This document shows positions 52,999 through 62,160 of a stretch of 64,000 nucleotides of DNA, one piece after another. Under the pieces are notes generated by a model. The model ran no database searches. It saw nothing but the letters and a program-made list of their open reading frames with translations, and was not told where the DNA came from. The first letter of the stretch is position 1. Each line of letters begins with the position of its first letter. Both the position numbers and the translations under genes were made by a program. The DNA comes from Psychrobacillus sp042945595 (GTDB lineage: Bacteria > Bacillota > Bacilli > Bacillales_A > Planococcaceae), in contig NZ_CP168493.1 of the NCBI RefSeq assembly GCF_042945595.1, positions 1,984,001 through 2,048,000 on the forward strand. Reading direction: 5' to 3'.

Positions 52999-54261
52999 TT
53001 ATTTTACAGCGCTTTTCCATGCATCATCTAGCTTTTCTATAAATTCTTTACCAGTCATATCTTTAGACAAGAAAAACTCTTCTGCTTTTGGTGCAAAATC
53101 ATTCGGGATAATATTCGCAGGGTAGTAATTTAGTGCCCAAGGAATTGTTTTACCGCTGTTTGATGCATTCAATACATCTTGAGATAATGAATCCAATTTA
53201 TCTGACTTGATATTTGTCAGTGCAGGAACAAATCCAAATTCCTCTACAATGTATCGCTGACCAATTTCACTTGTAAACATCCAATTTAAGAAATCGTTTG
53301 CTGCTTTAACTTCCGCTTCATCTTTTTTACCGTTGATCGCCCAGTTATTACCTACTCCTACAGCCAATTTATCATTACCCATTAATGGGAATGGCAACAT
53401 GCCTACTTCGAAATCTACATTAAAATCTGAAAGCATTCCATAAGCCCAGTTTCCTTGATGAATTATAGCTGATTTTCCAGCAGCAAAGTCCCCAACTTCT
53501 TTATCATATGTCACATCTAAAGGACTAGGTGTGTTTGCTTTAATCGCATCCATAAACTTTCCAAATTCTTGGAATTCCTTTGTTTCAGCCATTGTTACTT
53601 TCCCGTCTGTCAACTTATCGATGTATTCATAATGTTTTTTTTGTAATGCAAAAGGATAGTTACTAATATGACCTATTAAGAAATAAGCTTCTTTCGAAAG
53701 TCCAAATCCATTAATACCTTTTGCTTTAAACTTTTCTAATGTACGTACAAAAGAGTCATAATCGGCAACATCTTCAGGTTTAACTAGATCTTTGTTATAA
53801 ACCAACCCAAACCCTTCAACTCCGTACGGTACTCCAACAACTTTGTCATTAACTTTTAGTTCCATACCAGGAGCAATATTTTTTACATATCCTTCCGAAT
53901 CCATATCGTAAACATATGATTTCATTTTTTCAGCTTCCGTAACATTTTGTAGACTAAAGATGGATGGTCCTTGATTGCTATTCATGCGAATTTGCAACTG
54001 TGAGAAGTAATCATCACCTGTTGTTCCCCATACTTCGACCTCCACACCAGTCTCTTTCGTATATTCCTTTGCTAGCGCTTCTAACTGATCAGAAATTTCA
54101 ACTTTACTTTGGAAAATAGTAATTTTTTGATTGGATGATTTGCCAGAACCCCCTTTGTTTTCGCTTTCTTTTCCGGCTTCCTCATTACCACTACATGCAG
54201 CTAAAATCAGTAATAATGCAACTATTAGTAGACTACCGAACGTTCTTTTTTGGAACTTCAT
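52999..54261 (-). CDS. Sugar-binding lipoprotein of the ABC importer
   Basis: 420 residues. Signal peptide with lipobox LAA-C (Cys ~23), then a Ser/Gly/Glu-rich linker and a CUT1-type extracellular solute-binding domain (ITIFQSKVEISDQLEALAKEYTKETGVEVEVW; GNWAYGML; GNNWAINGKKDEAEVKAANDFLNWMF). Captures the substrate of the two phosphorylases, presumably an alpha-glucodisaccharide. Confidence 0.93.
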   Translation of the reverse strand: MKFQKRTFGSLLIVALLLILAACSGNEEAGKESENKGGSGKSSNQKITIFQSKVEISDQLEALAKEYTKETGVEVEVWGTTGDDYFSQLQIRMNSNQGPSIFSLQNVTEAEKMKSYVYDMDSEGYVKNIAPGMELKVNDKVVGVPYGVEGFGLVYNKDLVKPEDVADYDSFVRTLEKFKAKGINGFGLSKEAYFLIGHISNYPFALQKKHYEYIDKLTDGKVTMAETKEFQEFGKFMDAIKANTPSPLDVTYDKEVGDFAAGKSAIIHQGNWAYGMLSDFNVDFEVGMLPFPLMGNDKLAVGVGNNWAINGKKDEAEVKAANDFLNWMFTSEIGQRYIVEEFGFVPALTNIKSDKLDSLSQDVLNASNSGKTIPWALNYYPANIIPNDFAPKAEEFFLSKDMTGKEFIEKLDDAWKSAVK

Positions 54262-54420
54262 TTGAATTCCTCCCTCTAAAATTTTAATTTCTATAGTAAA
54301 TAAAATGAAAAATCATTTTATAACTACCCACAATTGCTACTTTCTCCTCTTATTATTTAAAGAGAAAACTAGAAAAGTTTGTTGAATCCAGCAACAACTT
54401 AATCCGTTGTCATCTACTGT

Positions 54421-56793
54421 TCACTCAATCGAATCTAATTTTATTTCAATGAATTCATTACATTCATACATTTTTCCATATAGTTCAAACGCTACTTTTT
54501 CCTTGTTTTCTGTTTTTACAGACAAGGAAGATGAAGTTAGGAAAAATGTGACAGGTTGAGATTGCCAATAAATCGTGAACTTCATATGATGCCAATGTTT
54601 TGGTAATTTCGGTTTAATACTTAGCAAGCCATCTCTAAGTCTGATTCCCGCAAAACCAAATACTGCACCTTTCCAAATTCCACCAATAGATGCTGCATGT
54701 ATGCCGTCGTCTGATGTATTCATCATTGCCCCTAAATCAACTTCGCAAGATTCTTTAAATAAAGAATAGGCTAATTCCATGTCACCAATATCATTAGCTA
54801 GTATCGAGTGAGTTGCTAAACTCAAAGAAGAATCGTGTAATGTCTTCGGTTCATAATAGTTGAAATTAGCTTTTTTAACAGCCTCTGAAAAACGGTTATC
54901 ATCATGCAAAAACGTTTGTTGTAACAAGTAAAACAATAGCAATGTATCTGCCTGTTTCGTCACTTGAAATGTATTAATTTGTTCTGGATTGTAATCTCGA
55001 TAGATCGTTCTAATTTTTTCTTGATTTTTATATTTGCAGAGATCTATTTCTTTTAATTGTAAGTAAGTATCATCTTGTGGTATTACTAAATCTTTTTCAC
55101 GCGGCATCGGTAAGAAGATTTTTTCTACCTTCAACTGCCAAAGCTGATACGATTCATCTAAATCAAATTGCTCTGTAACTTTTTTTAGAACTTCTGAGTT
55201 TTCTTTCTTTAGTTTTTCATAATAACGAATTGCTAGTTTCATAGTAAAATAAGCCATATAGTTCGTGAAAGCGTTGTTATTTACATGTTCTTTGTATTCA
55301 TCAGGACCAATTACATTGTTAATATGAAATTCTTGCTTATCATCGTTCCACTCTAGGCGACTCGCCCAAAACCTGGCTGTATCAAAAATAATTTCATAAC
55401 CGTAATCATCCATAAATTCATTATCGCCTGTCACACTATAGTATTGATAAATTGCGAAAGTAATATCTGCAGAAATATGCTGTTCTATGAATCCCGACCA
55501 TATTTTCGTTTGTTCTCCCGTGATAATATCAATGTCGCCAAGTTTCGGTGTTACTTCACCTTCAGTCGGCCATGCTGCTTCCCAGGGGAACATCGCGCCT
55601 ACATAACCATTTTCAATCGCTTTTTTTCTAGCACCTTCTAATCCGTGGTATCGATAAGTTAGAAGTGATTTTGCCACATTAGGATTTGAAAAGATGAAAA
55701 ATGGCAGAATGAATATTTCTGTATCCCAAAAGGAATGCCCTTTATATCCTTCGCCACTCAATGCTTTTGCGGCGATTCCCATACGTTCATCATGTGCAGG
55801 TGCCATAATGGTTAAATGATAAAGTGAAAACCTTAATGCAAGTTGATCAAAAGAATCATCACTATTAATCTCTAAGTTATATGCATTCCATACTTTGTTT
55901 AACCATAATTCTTTATGTGACTGGAAGAGTGAATCATACCCATTGTTTGAGCAATTTTGTAATTCTTTCAAAGAGCTCTCTTGAAGTAGATGAATATTGT
56001 ATTCGGAGTTTTTATATTCATTATCACGACTTGTGTACACCGTCGTTAACTTTTCCATTTCCAGTATATCGTTAGGCTGAAGGGTAATATCATAAGTTAG
56101 CCATACTTTTCGACGAGCCATATTCATTTCAGGCTCTTTGACTAATTCCTCGCCGTTAATCATAATTTTGTTTACAGTATTAATGACAACATCCACTTTT
56201 GACTCATTCGTTGTTTGAACTAATTGAATAAATTTTTTATCAATTATTCTACGGTCGCCTTCAAGAAAATGTTGTGCGCCAGAATTACTCATTTGAGCAT
56301 TAATACCTGAGTCAAAAGAAATTTGAACCGGATCTGTAATACTTTTAACGGTCATTTTCATGCCAATCAAATGCAAATTATGAAGGGAGACAAACCGTTT
56401 AAATTGAAAATGTAGTTTTTTCCCTTTAGGAGAAATCCATTCAAAATTCCGCGTCAACTCTGCTGTCTTTAAATTTATCTGACGTATATAGTCCTTGTTT
56501 TCACCAAATTCAAGACTAAATCGTTCACCATCGATTCGAATGTCGATCTTCGTAACGTCTGCCAAATTCGGCAACTCCGTGACTTCATTTTCCAGCGCTT
56601 CATTAAAAGTACCATTAACAAACAAATTTCTTGTTTCTTTCATGTATGGCTCTTCTGTTACAGAGCGTAATCCCATATAGCCATTTCCAAGACACATGAT
56701 TGCTTCACTTTTTCCTAGTGTATCAGGATGAAATTCCACTTCCGAAACAATCCAATTCTCCAGGTCTCTCTTGCCTTCCGAATAACTAATCAT
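54421..56793 (-). CDS. GH65 glycoside phosphorylase (kojibiose/nigerose/trehalose type)
   Basis: 790 residues. GH65 motifs: ALSGEGYKGHSFWDTEIFILPFF, MFPWEAAWPTEGEVTPKLG, IEQHISADI, and NNVIGPDEYKEHVNNNAFTNY with general acid E499; KQADTLLLFYLL. It differs clearly from the second GH65 enzyme of the operon (VIGPDEYKEHVNNNAF against VTGPDEYACIVNNNYY), and is closer to the kojibiose/nigerose/trehalose phosphorylase branch than to maltose phosphorylase (by motif memory). First operon gene. Confidence 0.9.
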   Translation of the reverse strand: MISYSEGKRDLENWIVSEVEFHPDTLGKSEAIMCLGNGYMGLRSVTEEPYMKETRNLFVNGTFNEALENEVTELPNLADVTKIDIRIDGERFSLEFGENKDYIRQINLKTAELTRNFEWISPKGKKLHFQFKRFVSLHNLHLIGMKMTVKSITDPVQISFDSGINAQMSNSGAQHFLEGDRRIIDKKFIQLVQTTNESKVDVVINTVNKIMINGEELVKEPEMNMARRKVWLTYDITLQPNDILEMEKLTTVYTSRDNEYKNSEYNIHLLQESSLKELQNCSNNGYDSLFQSHKELWLNKVWNAYNLEINSDDSFDQLALRFSLYHLTIMAPAHDERMGIAAKALSGEGYKGHSFWDTEIFILPFFIFSNPNVAKSLLTYRYHGLEGARKKAIENGYVGAMFPWEAAWPTEGEVTPKLGDIDIITGEQTKIWSGFIEQHISADITFAIYQYYSVTGDNEFMDDYGYEIIFDTARFWASRLEWNDDKQEFHINNVIGPDEYKEHVNNNAFTNYMAYFTMKLAIRYYEKLKKENSEVLKKVTEQFDLDESYQLWQLKVEKIFLPMPREKDLVIPQDDTYLQLKEIDLCKYKNQEKIRTIYRDYNPEQINTFQVTKQADTLLLFYLLQQTFLHDDNRFSEAVKKANFNYYEPKTLHDSSLSLATHSILANDIGDMELAYSLFKESCEVDLGAMMNTSDDGIHAASIGGIWKGAVFGFAGIRLRDGLLSIKPKLPKHWHHMKFTIYWQSQPVTFFLTSSSLSVKTENKEKVAFELYGKMYECNEFIEIKLDSIE

Positions 56794-56834
56794 GTAAGCA
56801 TATACTCCTTTCTGAAAGGAATGGCAAACTGTTC

Positions 56835-56848
56835 CGAAAACGTTTTAG
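56835..56848. promoter_or_regulatory. LacI/CcpA-type operator, site 1
   Basis: CGAAAACGTTTTAG with a perfect AAAACGTTTT core, 42 bp upstream of the first operon gene. Identical to site 2. Confidence 0.75.
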
Positions 56849-56899
56849 TTTTCTTGAAAATAGATTTGTTTTTATAGATAACTCATTCTTACCATTCTA

Positions 56900-56913
56900 C
56901 GAAAACGTTTTAG
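56900..56913. promoter_or_regulatory. LacI/CcpA-type operator, site 2
   Basis: A second CGAAAACGTTTTAG, 65 bp from site 1. Two identical sites bracketing the likely promoter fit repression by the operon's LacI protein through looping; the core also fits a CcpA cre site. Confidence 0.75.
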
Positions 56914-57354
56914 ATTTTGGTAATGAATTGTAAGCCCTTACAATATCAACTATAATTCCGCAATTCTTAATTGTCAATAAATTAGTTGTAAATTTCCAGA
57001 TAATTTGTACTTGTGAATTTTTATTTTGTAAAAGGTATTCACATATTTTAGATCAATAGGTCCAGATTCAGCGTGGATTGCTGAGGATAAGTATTTTCTA
57101 TGAGCGCTACTATTTTTATAATGATCAATACTTTTCATGTGCTCATACTCCCAGTTGCCAGTATTCATAATTTTACGAAAATAAATTATATTTCCAATAA
57201 ATATGTTATACTTTTCCATAGTGAAAATAGGAGGTACAAGTCCAATGGTAAAAAAATAAACTGAGAAAATCTTAAAATATTTTATTAATTTTAGAATAAA
57301 TATGTAGATTTTCTCATTCATAGAATCATTATTATAGAATAGAGGAGATATGAC
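56914..57354. other. Divergent intergenic region
   Basis: AT-rich. A minus-strand frame at 56974-57321 has no ribosome site and I do not call it. On the plus strand TATACT (57207) and AGGAGG (57228) precede ATG GTA AAA AAA TAA at 57245, a four-codon frame that may be a truncated gene start. Confidence 0.4.
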
Positions 57355-58203
57355 ATGTTAAATAAATTAAGTGATACTATTTATTATTTATCTAATCAAG
57401 ATGATAGAGAACGTCCAACATTAGGATTGGTATGTGGTGACCAATATAGTTTAGTAATCGATTCTGGTAATTCTACCCAGCATGCAAAGGACTTTTTACA
57501 AGAAATCGAGAAGCTAAATGTACCACCAGTTAAATATGTGGTCCTTACACATGCACATTGGGATCATTTCTTAGGTATGAATGAGTTTGATGCGACTGTT
57601 ATAGTTAATAGTCAAACAAATGAAATGTTGAAAGTATGGAAAAGCTATTCGTATGATGATAGGTCACTTCAAAAGTATTTGAATAATAATCAGATGAGTG
57701 CGATGTGTGTGAAGATAATACAAACTGATATGTCTAACAGGGATAGTTTTAAGTTGAACTCTCCAGATGTTATCTTTGAAAATACATTAACTATTGATTT
57801 GGGAAATAAAATTTGTATACTTGAAAGAATCAAAAGCACTCATACAGAAGACTCTACAATTATTTATATTCCTGATGAAAAAGTTATTTTTTTAGGTGAT
57901 AGTGCATATGGTACAACCACAAATTCATTATTTCATTTCAAGCAATCATTGTTATTGCCTATGATTAAAGACATTCAAAAATATGATGCTGATATGTTCC
58001 TTCTTGGTCATGAATCTATTTGCGACAAAGATGAAATGAATATATATTGGAAAGAGTTAACAACAGCAAGTCTAGTAGTAAAATCGACATCACTAGAAAA
58101 TGCTTTAGAGTGCTTTAAGGTAGAAAATAATAGGGATCCCAATGATAATGAAATTTTTTTCATAAAAGCATTTGTGAATGATCATATTATTCAATCACAA
58201 TAA
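57355..58203 (+). CDS. MBL-fold metallohydrolase
   Basis: 282 residues. Metallo-beta-lactamase fold: LVIDSGNST, LTHAHWDH (zinc motif), STHTEDSTIIYIPDEKVIFLGDSAYG (the HT-E-S and D ligands), LLGHES. ATG with GGAG 7 nt upstream. Resembles broad-substrate hydrolases of the group; the C-terminal ~60 residues are helical. Substrate unknown; monocistronic. Confidence 0.9.
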   Translation: MLNKLSDTIYYLSNQDDRERPTLGLVCGDQYSLVIDSGNSTQHAKDFLQEIEKLNVPPVKYVVLTHAHWDHFLGMNEFDATVIVNSQTNEMLKVWKSYSYDDRSLQKYLNNNQMSAMCVKIIQTDMSNRDSFKLNSPDVIFENTLTIDLGNKICILERIKSTHTEDSTIIYIPDEKVIFLGDSAYGTTTNSLFHFKQSLLLPMIKDIQKYDADMFLLGHESICDKDEMNIYWKELTTASLVVKSTSLENALECFKVENNRDPNDNEIFFIKAFVNDHIIQSQ

Positions 58204-58229
58204 TTTATAGATTAATCAATTAAATATAC

Positions 58230-58267
58230 AAAAGCCATCTCATTTAAATTAATATGAGGTGGCTTTT
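58230..58267 (+). terminator. Terminator of the MBL gene
   Basis: AAAAGCCATCTCAT and ATGAGGTGGCTTTT form a 14-bp stem with one G-U pair, 26 bp past the stop. Confidence 0.9.
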
Positions 58268-58439
58268 ACTTAGTAAATTATTCACTAGTTTGTGTCTTTA
58301 GAATTGCAATATGGTCGAAATGCGAATTAAAATTTGATGTACATATAACTTAAATTTTGCATACAAATGAATAATTTTTTATACTCTGCGCACCCTATTT
58401 CAAGTATGAAAAAATTATAAATTGAATGGGAGTGCAATT

Positions 58440-58949
58440 ATGGGAATACTAAGTGGAAATCCTAAAGATGAACCATTACATTATGGTGAAGTGTTCGGCA
58501 TTTGGACTAATTTAGCAACAAACAATGGATTAATAGCTGCATATCAAACATTTTTTAATCATACTGGTGATGATGAACTAAAGAAACTAATCGATGAAGC
58601 GGTACAAGGTATGGAAGAAGAGAATAAACAATTAGAAAAGATATTAAAAGTAAATGGCATAGGGCTTCCTCCTGCACCACCTGAACGTCCGGAAGCTAGA
58701 TTAGAGGACATTCCACCTGGTGCAAGATTTTACGATCCTGAAATCAGCGCTTCACTTTCAATGAATGTAGCTGCAGGTTTAGTTGCTTGCAGTCAAGCTA
58801 TGGGAATGTCCATAAGAGAAGATATCGGTTTAATGTATGGTCAATTCCATATGAATAAAGCTCAAATAGGTGTCAAGCTTCTGAGACTTAATAAAATTAA
58901 AGGGTGGCTAGTTCCTCCTCCACTTCATGTAGACTTTCCAGATAAATAA
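58440..58949 (+). CDS. DUF3231 family protein
   Basis: 169 residues from the ATG at 58440 (GGGAG 8 nt upstream). The ferritin-like all-helical DUF3231 pattern is visible: LHYGEVFGIWTNLATNNGLIAAYQTF, FYDPEISASLSMNVAAGLVACSQAMG, FGQFHMNKAQIGVKLLRLNKIKGWLVPPP-type tail. Common in sporeformers (YnaF/YndD-neighbour type) with no known activity. Confidence 0.88.
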   Translation: MGILSGNPKDEPLHYGEVFGIWTNLATNNGLIAAYQTFFNHTGDDELKKLIDEAVQGMEEENKQLEKILKVNGIGLPPAPPERPEARLEDIPPGARFYDPEISASLSMNVAAGLVACSQAMGMSIREDIGLMYGQFHMNKAQIGVKLLRLNKIKGWLVPPPLHVDFPDK

Positions 58950-58960
58950 TAATAATTCTA

Positions 58961-58989
58961 CGGGCAATCTAATTTGGTTGCCCTTTTGT
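58961..58989 (+). terminator. Terminator of the DUF3231 gene
   Basis: GGGCAA and TTGCCC around a 10-nt loop, followed by TTTTGTTATTTT. Confidence 0.75.
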
Positions 58990-59125
58990 TATTTTCTTAC
59001 TTCGCTTAATGTGTCTTTAATGTCGCAATACAAACGCACAGTGAATTATATTCTTTTTTCCTTTTCGAAACTTTTCTCTCAGAAAAACGTAGCCATTATA
59101 CATACTATTTTCTGAGGTGATAATA

Positions 59126-59185
59126 ATGGACGAACTTAAATTAATTTGCAAAGTATGCAGTAGTGATTCCTTTCTAAAGGCGTAA
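59126..59185 (+). pseudogene. Truncated zinc-ribbon-like reading frame
   Basis: ATG at 59126 with an excellent GAGGTGATAATA site starts MDELKLICKVCSSDSFLKA and stops. A CxxC early in a protein is typical of zinc ribbons, so this may be the front of a broken gene. Confidence 0.35.
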
Positions 59186-59207
59186 TGGATGGCTATGCTA
59201 AATTAAG

Positions 59208-59400
59208 ATCGATTGAAATAGATTTGCAATTTTATTTCACGCCCTTTTCCACAATCATAGCTAAGGTATAATATCGAGGCATCATTACCATTACTCATAT
59301 CAAATACTAAATAATCACCATTTACCACTTCTCAACAGGCTAAATTGTTACACTACACAACAACGTATTCATCTTGTGGGCCTGAAAAAGCATTGTCAAT
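59208..59400 (-). pseudogene. Remnant resembling a SUKH (SMI1/KNR4) protein
   Basis: On the minus strand WIDNAFSGPQDEYVVV, then stops, then EVVNGDYLVFDMSNGNDASI, LYLSYDCGKGREIKLQI. The VNGDYLVFDMSNGNDASI...YLSYD pattern is that of SUKH-domain immunity-type proteins. Several in-frame stops; no start. Likely a decayed gene. Confidence 0.4.
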
Positions 59401-59426
59401 CCAAACCTACCAAGCTACACCTTTAC

Positions 59427-59461
59427 GTAAAAAAAGAGTTGCTTTTAGAAGCAACTCTTTT
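59427..59461 (-). terminator. Terminator beyond cdd
   Basis: AAAAAGAGTTGCTT and its complement AAGCAACTCTTTT flank a short loop; A/T runs on both sides. Confidence 0.85.
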
Positions 59462-59486
59462 AGTAGTCTTTTATATAGTTCAAAGA

Positions 59487-59885
59487 TTACATCTCTAAAT
59501 CTGTGAATGCGTATGGCAATAATTCCTTTAAGGTTAATTCTAATATATTTTTCTTCTCATTAGTTAAGTAAACTGGCATTTCAGGCAAACAAAACTCTGC
59601 CAAAACTTGTCTGCATAAGCTACAAGGTGGAAGAAAATCTACTGTATTCCCTGCGACAGCTATTGCTTGGAAATCACCTTTTTTATAACCATTTGCAATT
59701 GCAGTAAAAATAGCTGTTCTTTCTGCACAATTAGTTGCTCCTAAAGAAACATTTTCAACATTTACTCCATTAATCACAGTACCATCATTTAATAACAATG
59801 CTGCTCCAACAGGAAAATTGGAATAAGGTGCATATGCTGTTGTTTTCATTTTCCGTGCACTTTCCATTAATAGCTCTTTATTCAT
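59487..59885 (-). CDS. cdd: Cytidine deaminase
   Basis: 132 residues from the ATG at 59885 (GAGAGG 9 nt upstream); upstream codons to 59960 lack a site. Deaminates cytidine/deoxycytidine to uridine. SNFPVGAALL, GVNVENVSLGATNCAERTAIF (C-A-E zinc and catalytic Glu) and PCSLCRQVLAEF (two zinc Cys) are the three-Cys homotetrameric Cdd signature. Confidence 0.95.
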   Translation of the reverse strand: MNKELLMESARKMKTTAYAPYSNFPVGAALLLNDGTVINGVNVENVSLGATNCAERTAIFTAIANGYKKGDFQAIAVAGNTVDFLPPCSLCRQVLAEFCLPEMPVYLTNEKKNILELTLKELLPYAFTDLEM

Positions 59886-60063
59886 AATATTCATCCTCTC
59901 TTCGATGAACTTATTACAGTTCCCTAAACGCCAACATTTTGTTGGCAGGACTTCTAACAATAAATACTAATAAGATATTTGTCAACTCAGAAAATGCAAT
60001 GATATAAATTTTCACAAAATATTTATTAAACTTGTTTATTCATCCAACTTGCCACTTGAGTTT

Positions 60064-60411
60064 TTAAAAAAAATATTTATTTTCTACGTCCCCTCTACTA
60101 TTTGGCTGGGATATTACCAAAAATTCAACATCTTGATTAGATTCATTACGTATTTGATGTTGAGTAAGAGGTGGTACTTCTATACCGTCATTAGGATTTA
60201 ACGTAATAAGTTCGCTATCAATTTCAATTATTGCCATTCCAGATAAAACAAAGAAAAATTGACGGGCTTGGCTATGATAATGTAATACTTCTGTTGTATT
60301 AACGGGCATTCGTTCATGAATGACACTTAACTCTTTATTTTTTACTAAATGCCATCCATCACAATTATCTCCCCATATGTAATGTTCAGCGTTCTGTTTA
60401 CTTATCTTCAA
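60064..60411 (-). CDS. Small cupin protein
   Basis: 115 residues from the TTG at 60411 (GGGAGTGG 5 nt upstream). Single cupin barrel: TTEVLHYHSQARQFFFVLSGMAIIEI is motif 1 and PLTQHQIRN motif 2, with His ligands in both. Function unknown; such proteins often bind small ligands or isomerise sugars. Confidence 0.85.
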   Translation of the reverse strand: MKISKQNAEHYIWGDNCDGWHLVKNKELSVIHERMPVNTTEVLHYHSQARQFFFVLSGMAIIEIDSELITLNPNDGIEVPPLTQHQIRNESNQDVEFLVISQPNSRGDVENKYFF

Positions 60412-60599
60412 TATAACCACTCCCAAAATTTGCAAACATTGTTTAAAATGAAATCACACGAGCAATTTCAATTATTTAATTCTAGTAACCATATAATTGA
60501 ATTACTCTTTTACAGTTTCAACATTTCCAATCACATTTGTGAAAGAGGGGTTTTTACCCCACTTACTCCCTTCTACTACTGAGACATAGGAACATCAAT

Positions 60600-60860
60600 A
60601 TATTAAGATCTTACTTATCCTTTAATATCTTGAATCCCAAATATATGTTTAAATCAGAAGTAACTAATAAAATACTTAGTATTATTAGCTTACTTGTATT
60701 GATGGCAGTATTATTATATTGCAGCTCAGATAGACTAAGTAAAGTGTTGATCATTTCATTATTATCAATAAGGATTTTATATGATTTATACAATTTCTTA
60801 AAAACACGCCTCAGAAAACTGATTAAATTGAAAAATCAAAAAACCGCCAAAGGAAAATAA
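60600..60860 (+). CDS. Small membrane protein, apparent ATA start
   Basis: The frame reads (ATA) LRSYLSFNILNPKYMFKSEV, then two helices and a basic tail (KTRLRKLIKLKNQKTAKGK). AGGA lies 6 nt before the ATA at 60600; the in-frame TTG at 60630 and ATG at 60645 have no ribosome site. Its 3' end overlaps the terminator of the convergent msmX gene. Unknown function; third ATA-start candidate of the window. Confidence 0.4.
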   Translation: MLRSYLSFNILNPKYMFKSEVTNKILSIISLLVLMAVLLYCSSDRLSKVLIISLLSIRILYDLYNFLKTRLRKLIKLKNQKTAKGK

Positions 60861-60876
60861 TTTCCCTCAACGGTTC
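60836..60876 (-). terminator. Terminator of msmX
   Basis: AACCG ... GGAAA / TTTCC ... CGGTT stem, followed by a six-T run on the minus strand. Confidence 0.75.
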
Positions 60877-60920
60877 TATTTATTTTACGATTTAAATGCA
60901 ACACCTCTAATAAAACATGT

Positions 60921-62018
60921 TTATTTAATTCGTAATTCTGTTTCCTTATCGAAAAAGTGTGCTTTGCTTAGATCAAATGCCAAGTCGATTGTTTCACCAG
61001 CCACAACGTTGAAACGTGAGTCAATTCGTGCAACAAAGTCTTGGTCATTCACTTTAGAATAAAGTACAATTTCTGAGCCCATTAACTCAGCAACTTCAAT
61101 GGATGCTTTGATCTTAGTTTCCTGCGAAAAATCAAGGAATACTGGTTCATCATGAATATCTTCGGGACGAATACCAAGAATGATATCTTTCCCCTCATAA
61201 CCTTGATCACGAAGTAATTTCAGCTTCCCTTCTGGAACTAGAACTTTTACATCTCCCATGACAAAATAGTTCTCTACTATTTTACCGTTTAAGAAGTTCA
61301 TCGCAGGAGAACCGATAAATCCTCCAACAAAAACATTGTTAGGCTCATCGTAAACCTCTTTAGGTGCTCCAACTTGTTGAATAAAACCATCTTTCATTAC
61401 TACTAGACGAGTTGCCATTGTCATTGCTTCCGTCTGATCATGCGTTACATAAATGGTAGTTGTTTGTAAACGTCTGTGCAGTTTTTGGATCTCCGTACGC
61501 ATTTGAACACGCAACTTTGCATCTAAGTTTGATAATGGCTCATCCATTAAAAATACTTCTGCGTCTCGAACAATTGCACGTCCTAAAGCAACGCGCTGCC
61601 GCTGACCTCCTGAAAGTGCCTTTGGTTTACGATTTAAAAGTTCCTCAAGCCCCAAAATTTTAGCAGCATTATCAACACGTTTTTTTATTTCATCTTTTTT
61701 AAATTTACGAAGCTTTAAACCAAATGCCATATTATCGTAAACGTTCATATGAGGATATAGTGCATAGTTTTGGAAAACCATTGCAATGTTTCGCTCTTTT
61801 GGTGGAACATCATTCACTCTATTTTCACCAATGAAAAGGTCACCTTCTGATATTTCTTCCAAACCAGCAATCATTCTCAGAGTAGTTGATTTCCCACAAC
61901 CTGATGGTCCAACTAATACTAAGAATTCTTTGTCTCTAATTTCTAGATTAAAGTCTTGTACAGAAACTACATCTTTATCATATACTTTTTTAATATTCAC
62001 TAATTTTAACTCGGCCAT
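60921..62018 (-). CDS. msmX: Multi-sugar ABC importer ATPase
   Basis: 365 residues. Walker A GPSGCGKST, Q-loop VFQNYALYPHM, signature LSGGQRQRVALGRAIVRD, Walker B VFLMDEPLSNLDAKLR, switch His VTHDQTEAMTM, then the TOBE-type C-terminal regulatory part (MGSEIVLYSKV). In Bacillus MsmX serves several CUT1 importers; here it is the obvious ATPase for the ATPase-less sugar importer at 51-54 kb. Confidence 0.93.
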   Translation of the reverse strand: MAELKLVNIKKVYDKDVVSVQDFNLEIRDKEFLVLVGPSGCGKSTTLRMIAGLEEISEGDLFIGENRVNDVPPKERNIAMVFQNYALYPHMNVYDNMAFGLKLRKFKKDEIKKRVDNAAKILGLEELLNRKPKALSGGQRQRVALGRAIVRDAEVFLMDEPLSNLDAKLRVQMRTEIQKLHRRLQTTTIYVTHDQTEAMTMATRLVVMKDGFIQQVGAPKEVYDEPNNVFVGGFIGSPAMNFLNGKIVENYFVMGDVKVLVPEGKLKLLRDQGYEGKDIILGIRPEDIHDEPVFLDFSQETKIKASIEVAELMGSEIVLYSKVNDQDFVARIDSRFNVVAGETIDLAFDLSKAHFFDKETELRIK

Positions 62019-62160
62019 ATTAATCCCCCTATGTAAGTGCTTTCACTAACTATTAAAAGTATATAATATTTACTCAATTCGGATAATGGTAAATGTGCAC
62101 AAAGATCTGTTCATTTTGGGTGCATAATTACTAGGAAGAATTTAGCAAATTTTTAAAAAG

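Noticed and set aside
56974..57321. 115-codon minus-strand frame
   Set aside because: No ribosome site at either possible Met, and it crosses the promoter region of the plus-strand MBL gene.
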